DNA of 64,000 bases from Carbonatibacter sp965199245 (GTDB lineage: Bacteria > Pseudomonadota > Alphaproteobacteria > Kiloniellales > Kiloniellaceae). The stretch is from contig CBDAQP010000001.1 in NCBI GenBank assembly GCA_965199245.1, positions 434,001-498,000 on the forward strand, read 5' to 3'. A program made the position numbers and the translations under genes. Positions 26,479 through 35,955 of this stretch are shown one piece after another (position 1 is the stretch's first letter; every line of letters begins with the position of its first letter). The notes under the pieces are model-generated. The model saw only the letters and a list, made by a program, of their open reading frames with translations. It was not told the DNA's origin and did no database searches.

Positions 26479-27249
26479 ATGGTAAACACGCCCGTCTTGA
26501 CCAGCGCAACACCGACGGACTGCACAGGACAGATACCGCACCTCTTGGTCGTGGATGATGACACCCGTCTGCGCGACCTGATCCGGCGGTTCCTCTCGCA
26601 ACGGGACTGGCGTATCTCCACCGCCAAAAATGCACAAGACGCACGGGATATTTTAAGTTTTTTCACCTGTGACCTGCTGATTGTCGATATTATGATGCCG
26701 GGGGAAAACGGGCTGGAGCTGACCCGTGCCATTGCTGGAAAAACCCCGATTCTCCTGCTCAGTGCCATGGGAGAAAGCACAGACCGCATTGCCGGATTAG
26801 AAAGCGGTGCAGATGATTACCTCCCCAAGCCCTTTGAACCGCGCGAACTGGCCCTGCGCTGTCAGGCCATTCTCAAGCGCACCCAAACACCACAGGTTCA
26901 CAATCAAAACTGGCTGTCTTTCGGCCCCTTTCGCTTTGATCTCCAGCGCGGTCAGCTCTGGAAAGTAGAGGGCGGAGATCATTTTATCCACCTGACCGAA
27001 TCGGAAACCGCACTGTTAAGCACACTGGCCCACCACCCCGATCACCCCGTTAGTCGCGAAGACCTCGCCCGGGCCACAGGCGCGGATAGCACCAGCCGCA
27101 CCGTCGATGTTCAAATGACCCGCCTGCGGCGCAAGATTGAACCAGACCCGCGCCGCCCGCGCTACCTCCACACTCTACGAGGGCGGGGCTATTGCTTGGC
27201 TTGCGCATCATCTTCGCAAACCCCTTTGTCACCGGAGTCAGGAATATGA
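26479..27249 (+). CDS. OmpR-family response regulator
   Basis: 256 residues. Receiver domain (about 20-135) with acidic pocket D26-D28, phospho-acceptor D70 (LLIVDIMMPGENG) and conserved K117 (LPKPFEPREL). C-terminal winged-helix DNA-binding domain (about 155-245) ends with DVQMTRLRRKIEPDPRRP. The gene overlaps the ligase-like gene that follows (ATGA at 27246), and a histidine kinase comes third, so all three form one operon. Confidence 0.94.
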   Translation: MVNTPVLTSATPTDCTGQIPHLLVVDDDTRLRDLIRRFLSQRDWRISTAKNAQDARDILSFFTCDLLIVDIMMPGENGLELTRAIAGKTPILLLSAMGESTDRIAGLESGADDYLPKPFEPRELALRCQAILKRTQTPQVHNQNWLSFGPFRFDLQRGQLWKVEGGDHFIHLTESETALLSTLAHHPDHPVSREDLARATGADSTSRTVDVQMTRLRRKIEPDPRRPRYLHTLRGRGYCLACASSSQTPLSPESGI

Positions 27250-28607
27250 TCTCCACACAATCCACAGAATCACCCGCCACCGTAGTTCCCGCTAGGCGAG
27301 GACCACTCAACACCATCATCACACTCATTTTTGCTCTGACTCTTATTTTGCTCCCCACCATCTCGGTTCTGTCCAGCAAGGGAGTCGTTCCCGCCTTTGT
27401 TATCCTCAGCCTCTGCGCCCTGTTCCACGCGCGGATGAAAACAGGTCACTGGCCTTGGTGGACAGGCATGGAGAAAGGAGTGATGATCGGCGCAACCCTG
27501 ATTGTGTGGATGGGTCTCAGCGCACTGTGGTCTCCGGCACCGGAACAGGCCTTGAACTTAACCATCCGCCTGTTCGTCTTAATCGCTTGTGGCTTTATCC
27601 TTGCCCAAAGCCTAAAAAACAGCGGCACAGGTGAACGGGTTCTACGCCTTCTCCTCGTCGGTTTTCCGCTCGGGGTGCTGGTGCTGGTGCTGGAAAATCA
27701 GGCGGACGCGCCCCTGACCGAATTGCTCAAGGATGAACAAATTCAGGCAAGCAGTTTTAACTTCGGCACTGTCTTTGTCACAGCCTTGGGCTGGTTTTTA
27801 CTGGCACAGTTCAACGACCGCCTCAGCACTGCAATGCGACTGGCGGCTTTAGGCGGGCTTGTTGTTATGCCGTTTTTGAGTGAAAGCGAAAGCGCACAGG
27901 TCGCCAGCCTGTTGGCTTTGTGCTGGTTCTTGCTCTGGCATTTTCTTCTCGTGTCTGAGATTGGGGTGATGAAGGGCTGGAAATTTCTCAAAATCAGCCT
28001 CAAATCTCTGGTTTTTTTGATCTTTATTACAATGCCTCTACTCGCCTTTCTCCTTTGGCACAATATCGGGCCTACCGTACCAAATGGCTTGGCGGCCTCG
28101 GCTCATCATCGCCTTTTTATCTGGGACAGTGTTGCCCAACTGATCCCAGACAATCCATTGATCGGTGCTGGCTTCGATGCAAGTCGCCATGAGAACCGAA
28201 CCGAAGACGGCAAAGCCCCGCTCTATCCCGGGGTTATCCCCCTACATCCCCATAATGCCGCACTTCAAATTTGGTATGAACTGGGGGCTGTGGGTATTCT
28301 CATCGCCTTGGCGGGAGTCAATTTGATGCTTGATCGCCTCAGCAAACCGAACAGAACACACCGTACTGATACCATCATGCTCCCTGATGCATTGATAAGC
28401 ATGACTACCGTCACGGCTCTTGATACCATGAATCGCGGTAATGGTGAAAAAATCGCCTTACGCCAATGCGGTTTTATTTTCTTACTAGTCATTGCTATGC
28501 TGTCATGGGGGCTATGGCAAAATCGCTGGTTTACCGAACTGGCTTTTTTCGCCGTTCTGCTCACCATACCACAAAAGGAAAAAGACCCGTCGGTGCCAAA
28601 CCCGTGA
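27246..28607 (+). CDS. O-antigen ligase/polymerase-like membrane protein (Wzy_C family)
   Basis: 453 residues with about ten hydrophobic segments. The large periplasmic loop near residues 285-345 contains HHRLFIWDSVAQLIPDNPLI and then HPHNAALQIWYELG, the conserved R and H-containing motifs of WaaL/RfaL and Wzy proteins. Start ATG 27246 overlaps the response-regulator stop by four bases. It would attach or polymerise surface glycans. Its place between a response regulator and a kinase is unusual and suggests co-regulation with envelope stress (inference). Confidence 0.82.
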   Translation: MISTQSTESPATVVPARRGPLNTIITLIFALTLILLPTISVLSSKGVVPAFVILSLCALFHARMKTGHWPWWTGMEKGVMIGATLIVWMGLSALWSPAPEQALNLTIRLFVLIACGFILAQSLKNSGTGERVLRLLLVGFPLGVLVLVLENQADAPLTELLKDEQIQASSFNFGTVFVTALGWFLLAQFNDRLSTAMRLAALGGLVVMPFLSESESAQVASLLALCWFLLWHFLLVSEIGVMKGWKFLKISLKSLVFLIFITMPLLAFLLWHNIGPTVPNGLAASAHHRLFIWDSVAQLIPDNPLIGAGFDASRHENRTEDGKAPLYPGVIPLHPHNAALQIWYELGAVGILIALAGVNLMLDRLSKPNRTHRTDTIMLPDALISMTTVTALDTMNRGNGEKIALRQCGFIFLLVIAMLSWGLWQNRWFTELAFFAVLLTIPQKEKDPSVPNP

Positions 28608-28617
28608 GTACCAGACC

Positions 28618-29958
28618 ATGACCATAAAACAGCTTCTGCCACGTAGTCTACTCGGGCGTTCGCTATTGATTATTGTTCTGCCGATTTTACTGGTACAAGC
28701 CATTTCCATTTGGGTTTTTTATGATCGTCACTATGAAACCGTGACCAAACGACTCACAAAAGCACTCGCGGGTGATCTTGCCCTTGTCGTGACCTTGCTG
28801 ACCAAAGCCGAGACCTCGAGGGAACAGACCGACCTTTTCCGCCTGTTCCAGCGCACAGCAGAATTGTCCTTGTCCTTTCACACTGATGTGCAATTGAGCG
28901 ATAGCCCGCAGAACCATTTTAACTGGCAACCGGGGTGGTCTGTTTTGGACAGGCGACTGAACAACGCGCTGAGCGGGAGCCTGAGACATCGACGCTATCG
29001 CATTGATACCGATAGTCTGGGCGATCAGATCAAGGTTGAAATCGAAACCAACGGCGGCGTTTTGCTCGCGCTGGTGCCGCGCAAGCGTCTTTTTACCACC
29101 ACAACCCATCTGGTCACATTTTGGATGCTGGGAAGTTCGCTGTTCTTTTTCGCGATTGCCACGCTTTTTATGCGTGGTCAGGTGCGCCCGATCCAACGCC
29201 TCGCGCGGGCCGCCGACCATTTTGGACGGGGACAGGGTGTGTCTGGCTTCAAACCCGAAGGCGCACGCGAAGTCCGTCAGGCAGCGGTAGCCTTCCTAAG
29301 GATGCGCGCACGGATCACGCGCCAGATTGAAAATCGCACAACTTTACTCGCTGGGGTCAGCCACGACCTACGTACGCCACTGACACGGATGAAACTTGAA
29401 CTGGCCTTGCAACGCAATGACAACAGTCACACTGCCCTGCGCGAAGACATCGCCGAAATGGAAAGCATGATTGATGGTTACCTCGGCTTTGTACGCAGTG
29501 ACGGGGGGGAGAAGACCTGCACAGTTTCTTTACAGGCCTTCATCGAAACAACCCTTGCTCCCTTTCAACGGGGGGGGGACGAAAAGATGACCTTAACACT
29601 GCGCGACGGGAAACAGATTTTGTTGCTACAGCCTCAAGCCATGAAACGCGCTCTCACCAATCTCATCACCAACGCCCAGCATGTGGCCCAGCGAATCGAA
29701 ATCACAGCCCAGAAAAATCACAAAAAAAATCACGTTGTCATCACCATTGACGACGACGGCCCCGGGATCCCCACCGATAAACGGGCTGATGTCCTCAAAC
29801 CCTTTTTCCGGCTCGACCCTTCCCGCAATCACGATACGGGCGGGCAAGGTTTGGGCCTATCCATCGCCCAAGACATCATCACCGCACAGGGTGGTACACT
29901 CACACTCGACACCAGCCCCCTCGGCGGCCTGCGCGCTCAGGTCACCTTGCCGCTCTAA
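28618..29958 (+). CDS. EnvZ-like sensor histidine kinase
   Basis: 446 residues. Two membrane helices (about 14-35 and 163-185) flank a periplasmic sensor of about 125 residues. HAMP domain about 185-238, dimerisation/phospho-acceptor H249 (GVSHDLRTPLTRMK), and an HATPase domain with N box NLITNAQHVAQ, DDDGPGIP and GGQGLGLSIA. Start ATG 28618 is chosen because the longer upstream frame is not family-like. Partner of the OmpR-type regulator two genes upstream. Confidence 0.93.
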   Translation: MTIKQLLPRSLLGRSLLIIVLPILLVQAISIWVFYDRHYETVTKRLTKALAGDLALVVTLLTKAETSREQTDLFRLFQRTAELSLSFHTDVQLSDSPQNHFNWQPGWSVLDRRLNNALSGSLRHRRYRIDTDSLGDQIKVEIETNGGVLLALVPRKRLFTTTTHLVTFWMLGSSLFFFAIATLFMRGQVRPIQRLARAADHFGRGQGVSGFKPEGAREVRQAAVAFLRMRARITRQIENRTTLLAGVSHDLRTPLTRMKLELALQRNDNSHTALREDIAEMESMIDGYLGFVRSDGGEKTCTVSLQAFIETTLAPFQRGGDEKMTLTLRDGKQILLLQPQAMKRALTNLITNAQHVAQRIEITAQKNHKKNHVVITIDDDGPGIPTDKRADVLKPFFRLDPSRNHDTGGQGLGLSIAQDIITAQGGTLTLDTSPLGGLRAQVTLPL

Positions 29959-30019
29959 TACCTACAACACCAGACAAGATGCCATAACTATCGACAAATT
30001 CAGCACCTGAGCGAAAAAA

Positions 30020-30815
30020 GAAGCGTCTGGATGGCTTTCGCCTTCTGCCCGCCGCTCTCGTCCGCAATCTTGATGACTGGTTTCGGGTCGAGCTGACTTG
30101 AAACAGTAATGAAATTAAGGAAATACTCTCACCCGCCCGGAAACTGCTCACAGAACACTTGGATGCCACCAACCACGCTATTGCCCTCGATTGGCTCAGA
30201 ACACAGGTTGAACGCCCACCTTCAGACCTTGATGAACGCTATATCCTCTTTCTTCACAGTCTCATCCTGAAGAATGATCCTGAGGTCGGATATTGTCGCA
30301 CCGCACCAGTTCGCATTTCTGGCTCCGCTGTTGTTTTACCAAATCAACGCAAAGTGCCGGATTTAATAGGTGCGTTCACGCAGATGGATCTTATACCAAA
30401 CTTTCAGAAAATTTGACTTATCTGTCCTAGCGTTTCTTCCCCTTGTGTGATTTTTAACGGGACACTTTATTGGAGGTTTACATGGGACGCGCCATTTCCT
30501 TGCGAGAAGACTTTGACAATCGCCAGCTTGGCCGCCTTGCCCAACAATCAGCTGAGTCCAATCAAACACGCCGCCTTTTGGTGCTGTTGTCATCTTGATG
30601 CGGCAGCCGATGGGTTCTGAATTCTGAAAACTGGTATTACCTTATTGATTAATGTTACCTGCCGCAACTATCGCACCGGGGGTGAGCGTCTGGACTATCT
30701 TGCCGCATTGGAAAAAGCCCAACTCGGCGGCAAAAAAGATGACTTTTTAAATCTTACTGCAAATGCCGTGGAGAAGTCCTTAGACATCTACCTAAAAGCC
30801 AGCCGTTGGAGAAGA
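30020..30815 (+). pseudogene. Fic/DOC-family protein remnant, interrupted and missing its core
   Basis: N-terminal pieces: RLDGFRLLPAALVRNLDDWF (about 30026-30085), a stop, then HLDATNHAIALDWL and GYCRTAPVRISGSAVVLPN up to about 30390. C-terminal piece near 30668-30800: YLAALEKAQLGGKKDDFL then EKSLDIYL. These are in the right order for a Fic AMP-transferase, but the catalytic HPFxxGNGR segment is absent and an IS630 fragment sits in the gap. Inactivated by stop, insertion and deletion. Confidence 0.75.
30455..30600 (+). mobile_element. IS630-family 5' remnant inside the Fic pseudogene
   Basis: From ATG 30482, after TTGGAGGTTTAC, the frame reads MGRAISLREDFD, then LGRLAQQSAESNQTRRLL and stops at 30597. 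This is the N-terminus of an IS630-type transposase; the rest is gone. A homologous 5' end occurs on the other strand at 43640-43760, including the upstream TTGGAGGTTT. Confidence 0.65.
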
Positions 30816-30870
30816 ACCACCAGATGACGGCGACTGAGTACTGAAATAAAACAAGGCGCGACGACAAAAC

Positions 30871-30900
30871 AAAAACCCCAAGGTTTGCCTTGGAGTTTTT
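30871..30900 (-). terminator. Rho-independent terminator of tRNA-Val
   Basis: On the minus strand, ACTCCAAGG, a CAAA loop and CCTTGGGGT form a strong stem, followed by TTTTTGTTTTG. It begins just after the tRNA CCA end. Confidence 0.85.
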
Positions 30901-30901
30901 A

Positions 30902-30976
30902 TGGTGGGCGTAACTGGGATTGAACCAGTGACCCCTTCGATGTCAACGAAGTGCTCTCCCGCTGAGCTATACGCCC
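30902..30976 (-). tRNA. tRNA-Val (anticodon GAC)
   Basis: Cloverleaf on the minus strand: acceptor GGGCGTA / TACGCCC, D arm TAGCTCAGCGGGAGAGC, anticodon loop TTGACAT with GAC, T arm CACTGGTTCAATCCCAGT, discriminator A and encoded CCA. About 75 bases including CCA. Reads valine codons GUC/GUU. Followed by a clear terminator. Confidence 0.96.
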
Positions 30977-31166
30977 CTATCACCAAATAACCCGTTTGAT
31001 CCCGGACGCCACCCGATTAACAAAAGAAAAAGCGTGTGGCAAGCCTCTTTTGCAACAAGAGGCCACACACAGGAAAAACGGCACTTGAAAAGATAAGCTA
31101 AAAATCTGTAGAAGAGATAAAATTCGCCGGAACACGACCCCACAGAAACCGGGTCAGAAACTCTGA

Positions 31167-32033
31167 ATGATGCCCCCGCCTGCCTCATCTTTTGAGCGAC
31201 CTTTTTCAGGGTGCGCTCTGCGGTTGACTCGCCCGGGTCGGCTCGTGCATCCGCTTGTTCTGTCCTGCCCGCACAGTGGGCGGAACTATCCGCACGACTT
31301 CATCGCCCGGAGTAGTCTTGATGCCCAGACCCTCCGCCGCTCCGAAGACGCTTGGCTGGATTGCATTCTCACCCCCCTTACCCAAAAACATGATCTCACC
31401 TTGCTCGAAGCACTCTTTCCCCGCGCATGGGTTGATGTCAACCGCGCAGAAGAAGAACAAGACCCCCTACTCATTCCCGACTTGCCGCCCGATCATTATC
31501 CCCCAAGCCCCCGCGCTCTTGCCGGATTCGGAGTCATCCCGCGCAAGGTCAGTGCACAGCTTGAACTCTATGACCACCCCCTGTCTTTTGCCGAGGCACA
31601 GGCAAGACTGGCGGACTGTTATCACCCTTGGCATGAGGCTCTGCGCCAGCTCATCGCCGAAACAACCGCCACCTTTGGTCACTGCCTCGTGCTCGATTGC
31701 CATTCTATGCCGGGCCTGACCATTGGGGGGGACAGGGTGGATATTGTCCTTGGTGACCGCTTTGGTCAAAGTTGCGCACCCGCCCTGTCGCAAACTGTCC
31801 AAGACACGTTGCGCGACTTTACAACCCGACGCAACAACCCCTATGCCGGGGGCTACATTACCACACACTACGGCGCACCGGAACGGGGGGTGCATCTACT
31901 CCAGATTGAACTGGCCCGCCCACTTTATATGAACAGCGAGAATCTCACCCCTACAGAAGGCCTCACGAGTGTCAAAAACGCCCTTGATCGCGTCATCACG
32001 GCACTATTGACCCTGGAGTCAGAAAACTTTTAA
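31167..32033 (+). CDS. N-formylglutamate amidohydrolase family protein
   Basis: 288 residues, FGase family (PF05013). Conserved blocks: VLSCPHSGRNYP near residues 33-44, the region WVDVNRAEEEQDP, LVLDCHSMPG near 178, and GGYITTHYGAPERGVHLLQIEL. Enzymes of this family release formate from N-formylglutamate in histidine breakdown; no hut genes are nearby, so the true substrate is uncertain. Stands alone on the plus strand. Confidence 0.88.
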   Translation: MMPPPASSFERPFSGCALRLTRPGRLVHPLVLSCPHSGRNYPHDFIARSSLDAQTLRRSEDAWLDCILTPLTQKHDLTLLEALFPRAWVDVNRAEEEQDPLLIPDLPPDHYPPSPRALAGFGVIPRKVSAQLELYDHPLSFAEAQARLADCYHPWHEALRQLIAETTATFGHCLVLDCHSMPGLTIGGDRVDIVLGDRFGQSCAPALSQTVQDTLRDFTTRRNNPYAGGYITTHYGAPERGVHLLQIELARPLYMNSENLTPTEGLTSVKNALDRVITALLTLESENF

Positions 32034-32287
32034 CCGACCTGTCATAATCTTCTTTCCCCCTTTTTAGTGCCGACTTCAAAGCATTGCCCACGCTTTTTTG
32101 ATTGGAAAGTCTCACTCTGCGTCCATCGTTAACTTTTTATTGTCTCTGTCCACTTTACCTTAAAAAACTTGGGTATGTTCCTCTCGAAACCTCTGACCTT
32201 TGTTGGGCGGTTTGACACCACAAATGACGAAGATCGCAGGTTTTAAAGGGACTTTAGGTACTTTCGACAAAAAAGCGACAAACAAAC

Positions 32288-34108
32288 ATGGTGCTGTTTT
32301 CCTTTCTCCGCCTTTGCATTGCCACTGTGTTGGCCGCGACCTTGTTGATTCGGGTCTGCAGCGCGACGGGTCTTTCCAAGAACGACAACGAGACGATAAA
32401 TCCCTCTGCACAACAAAGTTTCCACCCACTGGGGCGAGGGGATGTTGCACTCTACAAGAAAATTTTTACCCTTGGAGAACAGGGCCGATGGGCAGAAATT
32501 GACCGCAAGCTGAAAAAGGTGAAAAACCCTGTTTTACGGGGGCATGTGATGGCGCAACGTTATTTACATCCGGTTGCTTGGCGGTCGCGTTACAAGGAAT
32601 TAAAAAACTGGATGGCACACTACGCCGACCACCCCCAAGCACGGCGTATTTATAAGCTGGCCCTCAAACGCCGTCCAAAAAATCACACTCTGCCGAAAAA
32701 ACCCGCACCGCTTAGTGCGCAACGCTATAACGCGCATGGCAAGACTTGGATTTACAAACCCCGCCGCAAACTTTCAAAGGCAAACAACCGAAAAGCACAT
32801 CGCCTCAGCCGACAAATTCGATGGAATATCTACAATCAACGCCTCACCATCACCGAAGACATGCTCAAGAAAAAGAAAACAAAAAAACTCCTCGATCCCA
32901 TCGAGATCAATCAGCATAAAATGGCCCTTGCGGCGGCTTGGTATCATTTAGGCCGCAATCAAAAGGCTCTGCGGCTGGCCCGCGCAGCGGCATTTTCTGA
33001 AAAATATCTGCCTATGAGCCACTGGACCTCAGGGTTAGCCGCATGGCGCATGGGGCGTTTTGCAGAGGCTGGGACGCATTTTGAAAAAATGGCACGAGCC
33101 GAACGTCTGGGCGGCTGGAACAAAGCGGCGGGGGCCTACTGGGCCGCGCGCACCGCGTTGAAACTTGAACAGCCGGAAAAAATCAGCTCCCTGCTTCATC
33201 AGGCCGCGCGCTATCCCCGAACCTTCTACGGTTTGTTGGCGCGCAAAGCCCTCGGCCTCGACACCAGTTTTGTGCCTGACACTCAACAGATCAACCCTGC
33301 ATCTCTGCAATATTATCCCGGCTTTGAGCGCATTGCAGCCCTGCGTCAGATCGGTCGAACCGCCGACGCACAAAAAGAGACTCTTCTGCTCTCACGACGG
33401 ATCAAGACAGAGGACATCCCACGCCTGGGGGTGCTATCTGAACAGGCTGGTTTTGCACAGGCCACATTTCGCATGGGGGCACAGCTCGCGGCACAAACAG
33501 GGGATAGTCGCGATCCGGCAAACAGCTATGGATTTGTAGACAAAATCCTCTTTCCCCTGCCACACTGGGTGCCACAGGATGGTTATCGCCTTGATCGTGC
33601 TTTGATTTACGCCTTTATGCGCCAAGAATCAGGCTTTAATCCCAAAGCAAAAAGTCCCGCAGGCGCACGGGGCCTGTTGCAACTGATGCCGGGAACCGCC
33701 CGCTACATGTCCCGAGGCACACCCTACAACGGTCGTGACCGCTCTGCATTGTTCAAGCCTGACATCAATCTGCTCTTGGGTCAGAAATATCTCTCCTACC
33801 TCCTCAAACACGACGCCGTCAAGGGCAACCTTGTCAAGTTGATGGTGGCCTATAACGGTGGGCCAGGAAACCTTTTGAAATGGGTGCGCGAAACAGATTT
33901 TAACGATGATCCTCTGCTCTTCATCGAAAGTATCCCCTCGCGCGAAACCCGCATTTTTATTGAGCGCGTTTTGACCAACCTCTGGATCTACCGGGCGCGC
34001 CTGCGCCAAAGTCACCCCTCTCTTGATGCACTCGCACGGGGGCAATGGCCTCTTTATCGCGCTGTGGATCGCACAGAAACAAAGGTTGCCCATAATGTCC
34101 AAAATTGA
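32288..34108 (+). CDS. Soluble lytic murein transglycosylase (Slt70-like)
   Basis: 606 residues. N-terminal signal segment (about 1-26), a long alpha-superhelical region, and a C-terminal SLT domain with catalytic glutamate in MRQESGFNPKAKSPAGARG (near residue 446), LLQLMPGTARYM and LMVAYNGGPGN. Cleaves peptidoglycan glycan strands, forming 1,6-anhydro ends. The stop overlaps moaB by 14 bases. Confidence 0.92.
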   Translation: MVLFSFLRLCIATVLAATLLIRVCSATGLSKNDNETINPSAQQSFHPLGRGDVALYKKIFTLGEQGRWAEIDRKLKKVKNPVLRGHVMAQRYLHPVAWRSRYKELKNWMAHYADHPQARRIYKLALKRRPKNHTLPKKPAPLSAQRYNAHGKTWIYKPRRKLSKANNRKAHRLSRQIRWNIYNQRLTITEDMLKKKKTKKLLDPIEINQHKMALAAAWYHLGRNQKALRLARAAAFSEKYLPMSHWTSGLAAWRMGRFAEAGTHFEKMARAERLGGWNKAAGAYWAARTALKLEQPEKISSLLHQAARYPRTFYGLLARKALGLDTSFVPDTQQINPASLQYYPGFERIAALRQIGRTADAQKETLLLSRRIKTEDIPRLGVLSEQAGFAQATFRMGAQLAAQTGDSRDPANSYGFVDKILFPLPHWVPQDGYRLDRALIYAFMRQESGFNPKAKSPAGARGLLQLMPGTARYMSRGTPYNGRDRSALFKPDINLLLGQKYLSYLLKHDAVKGNLVKLMVAYNGGPGNLLKWVRETDFNDDPLLFIESIPSRETRIFIERVLTNLWIYRARLRQSHPSLDALARGQWPLYRAVDRTETKVAHNVQN

Positions 34109-34646
34109 CCACAGCCGCTCTTTCCAGCCTGTCAATATCGCCCTCGCCACCATTTCTGACAGTCGGACAGCAACAACAGATAAATCGGGCGACCTGCTCG
34201 AAACCATGATCTGTGACAGCGGACACACCATCGCAGAACGCACCATCATCACAGATGACAAACCCGCCATTGTGACTCTTTTACGTCGCTGGATTGACGA
34301 TAAAACCATCGATGTCGTACTCACAACAGGCGGAACGGGTCTGACCGGGCGGGATACAACACCCGAAGCCTTTCAAGACATCATCGAAAAAGAAATCACA
34401 GGATTTGGTGAACTCTTTCGCTGGCTCAGCTACAGCAAGATCGGAACCTCAACAATCCAGAGCCGCGCCCTCGGTGGATTGGCACGAGGAACCTATCTCT
34501 TTGCCCTTCCCGGGTCACCGGGGGCCTGCCGGGATGGCTGGACAGAGATTCTCGCCCCTCAACTGGACAACCGCCACCGCCCCTGCAATCTGGTCGAACT
34601 GATGCCACGCCTTTGTGAACAAAAGCCGGAGCCATCGCTCCAGTGA
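34095..34646 (+). CDS. moaB: Molybdenum cofactor biosynthesis protein B (MoaB/Mog family)
   Basis: 183 residues. Molybdopterin-binding fold: VNIALATISDSRT at the N-terminus, the key TTGGTGLTGRDTTPEA loop and the late FALPGSPGACRDGW. ATG 34095 lies inside the end of the transglycosylase gene; a longer frame from 34023 is a shadow. Probably adenylylates molybdopterin. The stop overlaps the antiporter start (GTGA). Confidence 0.92.
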   Translation: MSKIDHSRSFQPVNIALATISDSRTATTDKSGDLLETMICDSGHTIAERTIITDDKPAIVTLLRRWIDDKTIDVVLTTGGTGLTGRDTTPEAFQDIIEKEITGFGELFRWLSYSKIGTSTIQSRALGGLARGTYLFALPGSPGACRDGWTEILAPQLDNRHRPCNLVELMPRLCEQKPEPSLQ

Positions 34647-35938
34647 CATATCACGGTTCCGCCCTTACGCTTCTGGCCCTGATTGTTCTCGGCGCACTGG
34701 CCTGTGGCATTTTTATGCGCCGCGCCAGACAACCCGCCGCGCTCGGTTATATTATCGCCGGTATGTTGCTTGGCCCCGAAGGATTTGCACTTGTACAAGA
34801 TCGCGACTCTGTTGCGTTGCTCGCCGAAATGGGTGTTTTACTGTTGCTGTTTGTCATCGGGATGGAACTGTCCCTGCGCGGCCTGCGGACGGTGTGGAAA
34901 GTCGCCTTGATGACAGTAGCGATGCAGATTGCGATTGGTCTCGGCTCTATGTTTGTGTTTGGCGACCTGCTGGGATGGAATAGGGAAACCAGCATTGTCC
35001 TCGGGTTTGTCGTCGCCCTCTCCAGTACCGCCGTAACGGTCAAGATGCTTGAAGACATCAACGAACTCTCCAGCCGGGCTGGACAGATCACCATTGGTAT
35101 TTTGGTCGCTCAGGATTTGGCTGTCGTGCCAATGATGCTAATTGTCAGTGCCATGGATTCAGAGGGCGGATTGCCCCAAAGCGCGTTTTTCAAGGTCGGC
35201 TTGTCAGTGGTTTTGCTGATGACCTTGCTGATCTGGCTCAGCAAAAAACGTGGCTTTCACCTTCCCCTCGCGCGGGCCATCGGCGATAATTACGACCTCA
35301 CTCCGCTCGCTGGGTTGGCCTTTTGCTTTGGCGCGGCAGCTCTTTCGGGTCTTCTCGGGCTTTCTGCGGCCTACGGTGCCTTTCTCGCCGGGCTGGTTAT
35401 CGGCAGTTCATCAAGTCGCCAAGTGATGCTAAGACAGGTTCAACCAATTCAGGGCCTCTTGTTGATGGTTTTTTTTCTATCAATCGGACTCTTACTGGAT
35501 TTGGGATATATTTGGGACAATCTCGGCACCGTTTTATTCATCGTAATTTTTGTTGCTCTGTTAAAAACAGCCTTCAACATTGGTTTGATTCGCGTACTGG
35601 GAGAAAACTGGCCACACGCGGTTTTATCGGGTGTCTTGTTGGCTCAACTGGGGGAGTTTTCTTTTGTACTTGCCGCACTCGGCGTCAACAGCGGCGCAAT
35701 TAGTCATGAAGCCCACCGCCTGATCGTTGCTGTCACCGTTCTGTCCCTTGTGTTCAGCCCGCTGTGGACAACAGCCGCCCGCCGCCTGCACCGCATTGGA
35801 CAACCGGGCCGCATTTCAGGGCGGGAAACCCTCAATCTGGCCTTTGGCGCGGAAGTCAAGGGCTTGAAAAAAATCCTGCGCTTGGCAGGACAAAGGCTAT
35901 CTGCCCTTCCGCGCTGGCTCCCCCATCGACGCAAATAG
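34643..35938 (+). CDS. CPA2-family monovalent cation:proton antiporter (KefB/RosB-like)
   Basis: 431 residues with about 12 hydrophobic segments. Family features: LGYIIAGMLLGPEGFAL, LLLFVIGMELSL, ALSSTAVTVKML and GAFLAGLVIGSS. It ends soon after the last helix, with no TrkA-N nucleotide-binding domain, so it is not a full Kef channel. GTG start at 34643 overlaps the moaB stop. Exchanges Na+ or K+ for protons (inference from family). Confidence 0.86.
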   Translation: MTYHGSALTLLALIVLGALACGIFMRRARQPAALGYIIAGMLLGPEGFALVQDRDSVALLAEMGVLLLLFVIGMELSLRGLRTVWKVALMTVAMQIAIGLGSMFVFGDLLGWNRETSIVLGFVVALSSTAVTVKMLEDINELSSRAGQITIGILVAQDLAVVPMMLIVSAMDSEGGLPQSAFFKVGLSVVLLMTLLIWLSKKRGFHLPLARAIGDNYDLTPLAGLAFCFGAAALSGLLGLSAAYGAFLAGLVIGSSSSRQVMLRQVQPIQGLLLMVFFLSIGLLLDLGYIWDNLGTVLFIVIFVALLKTAFNIGLIRVLGENWPHAVLSGVLLAQLGEFSFVLAALGVNSGAISHEAHRLIVAVTVLSLVFSPLWTTAARRLHRIGQPGRISGRETLNLAFGAEVKGLKKILRLAGQRLSALPRWLPHRRK

Positions 35939-35955
35939 ACAAAAAGACACCCCAC

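Noticed and set aside
32200..32502. Plus-strand frame before the transglycosylase
   Set aside because: Overlaps the signal peptide of the transglycosylase in another frame and resembles no family.
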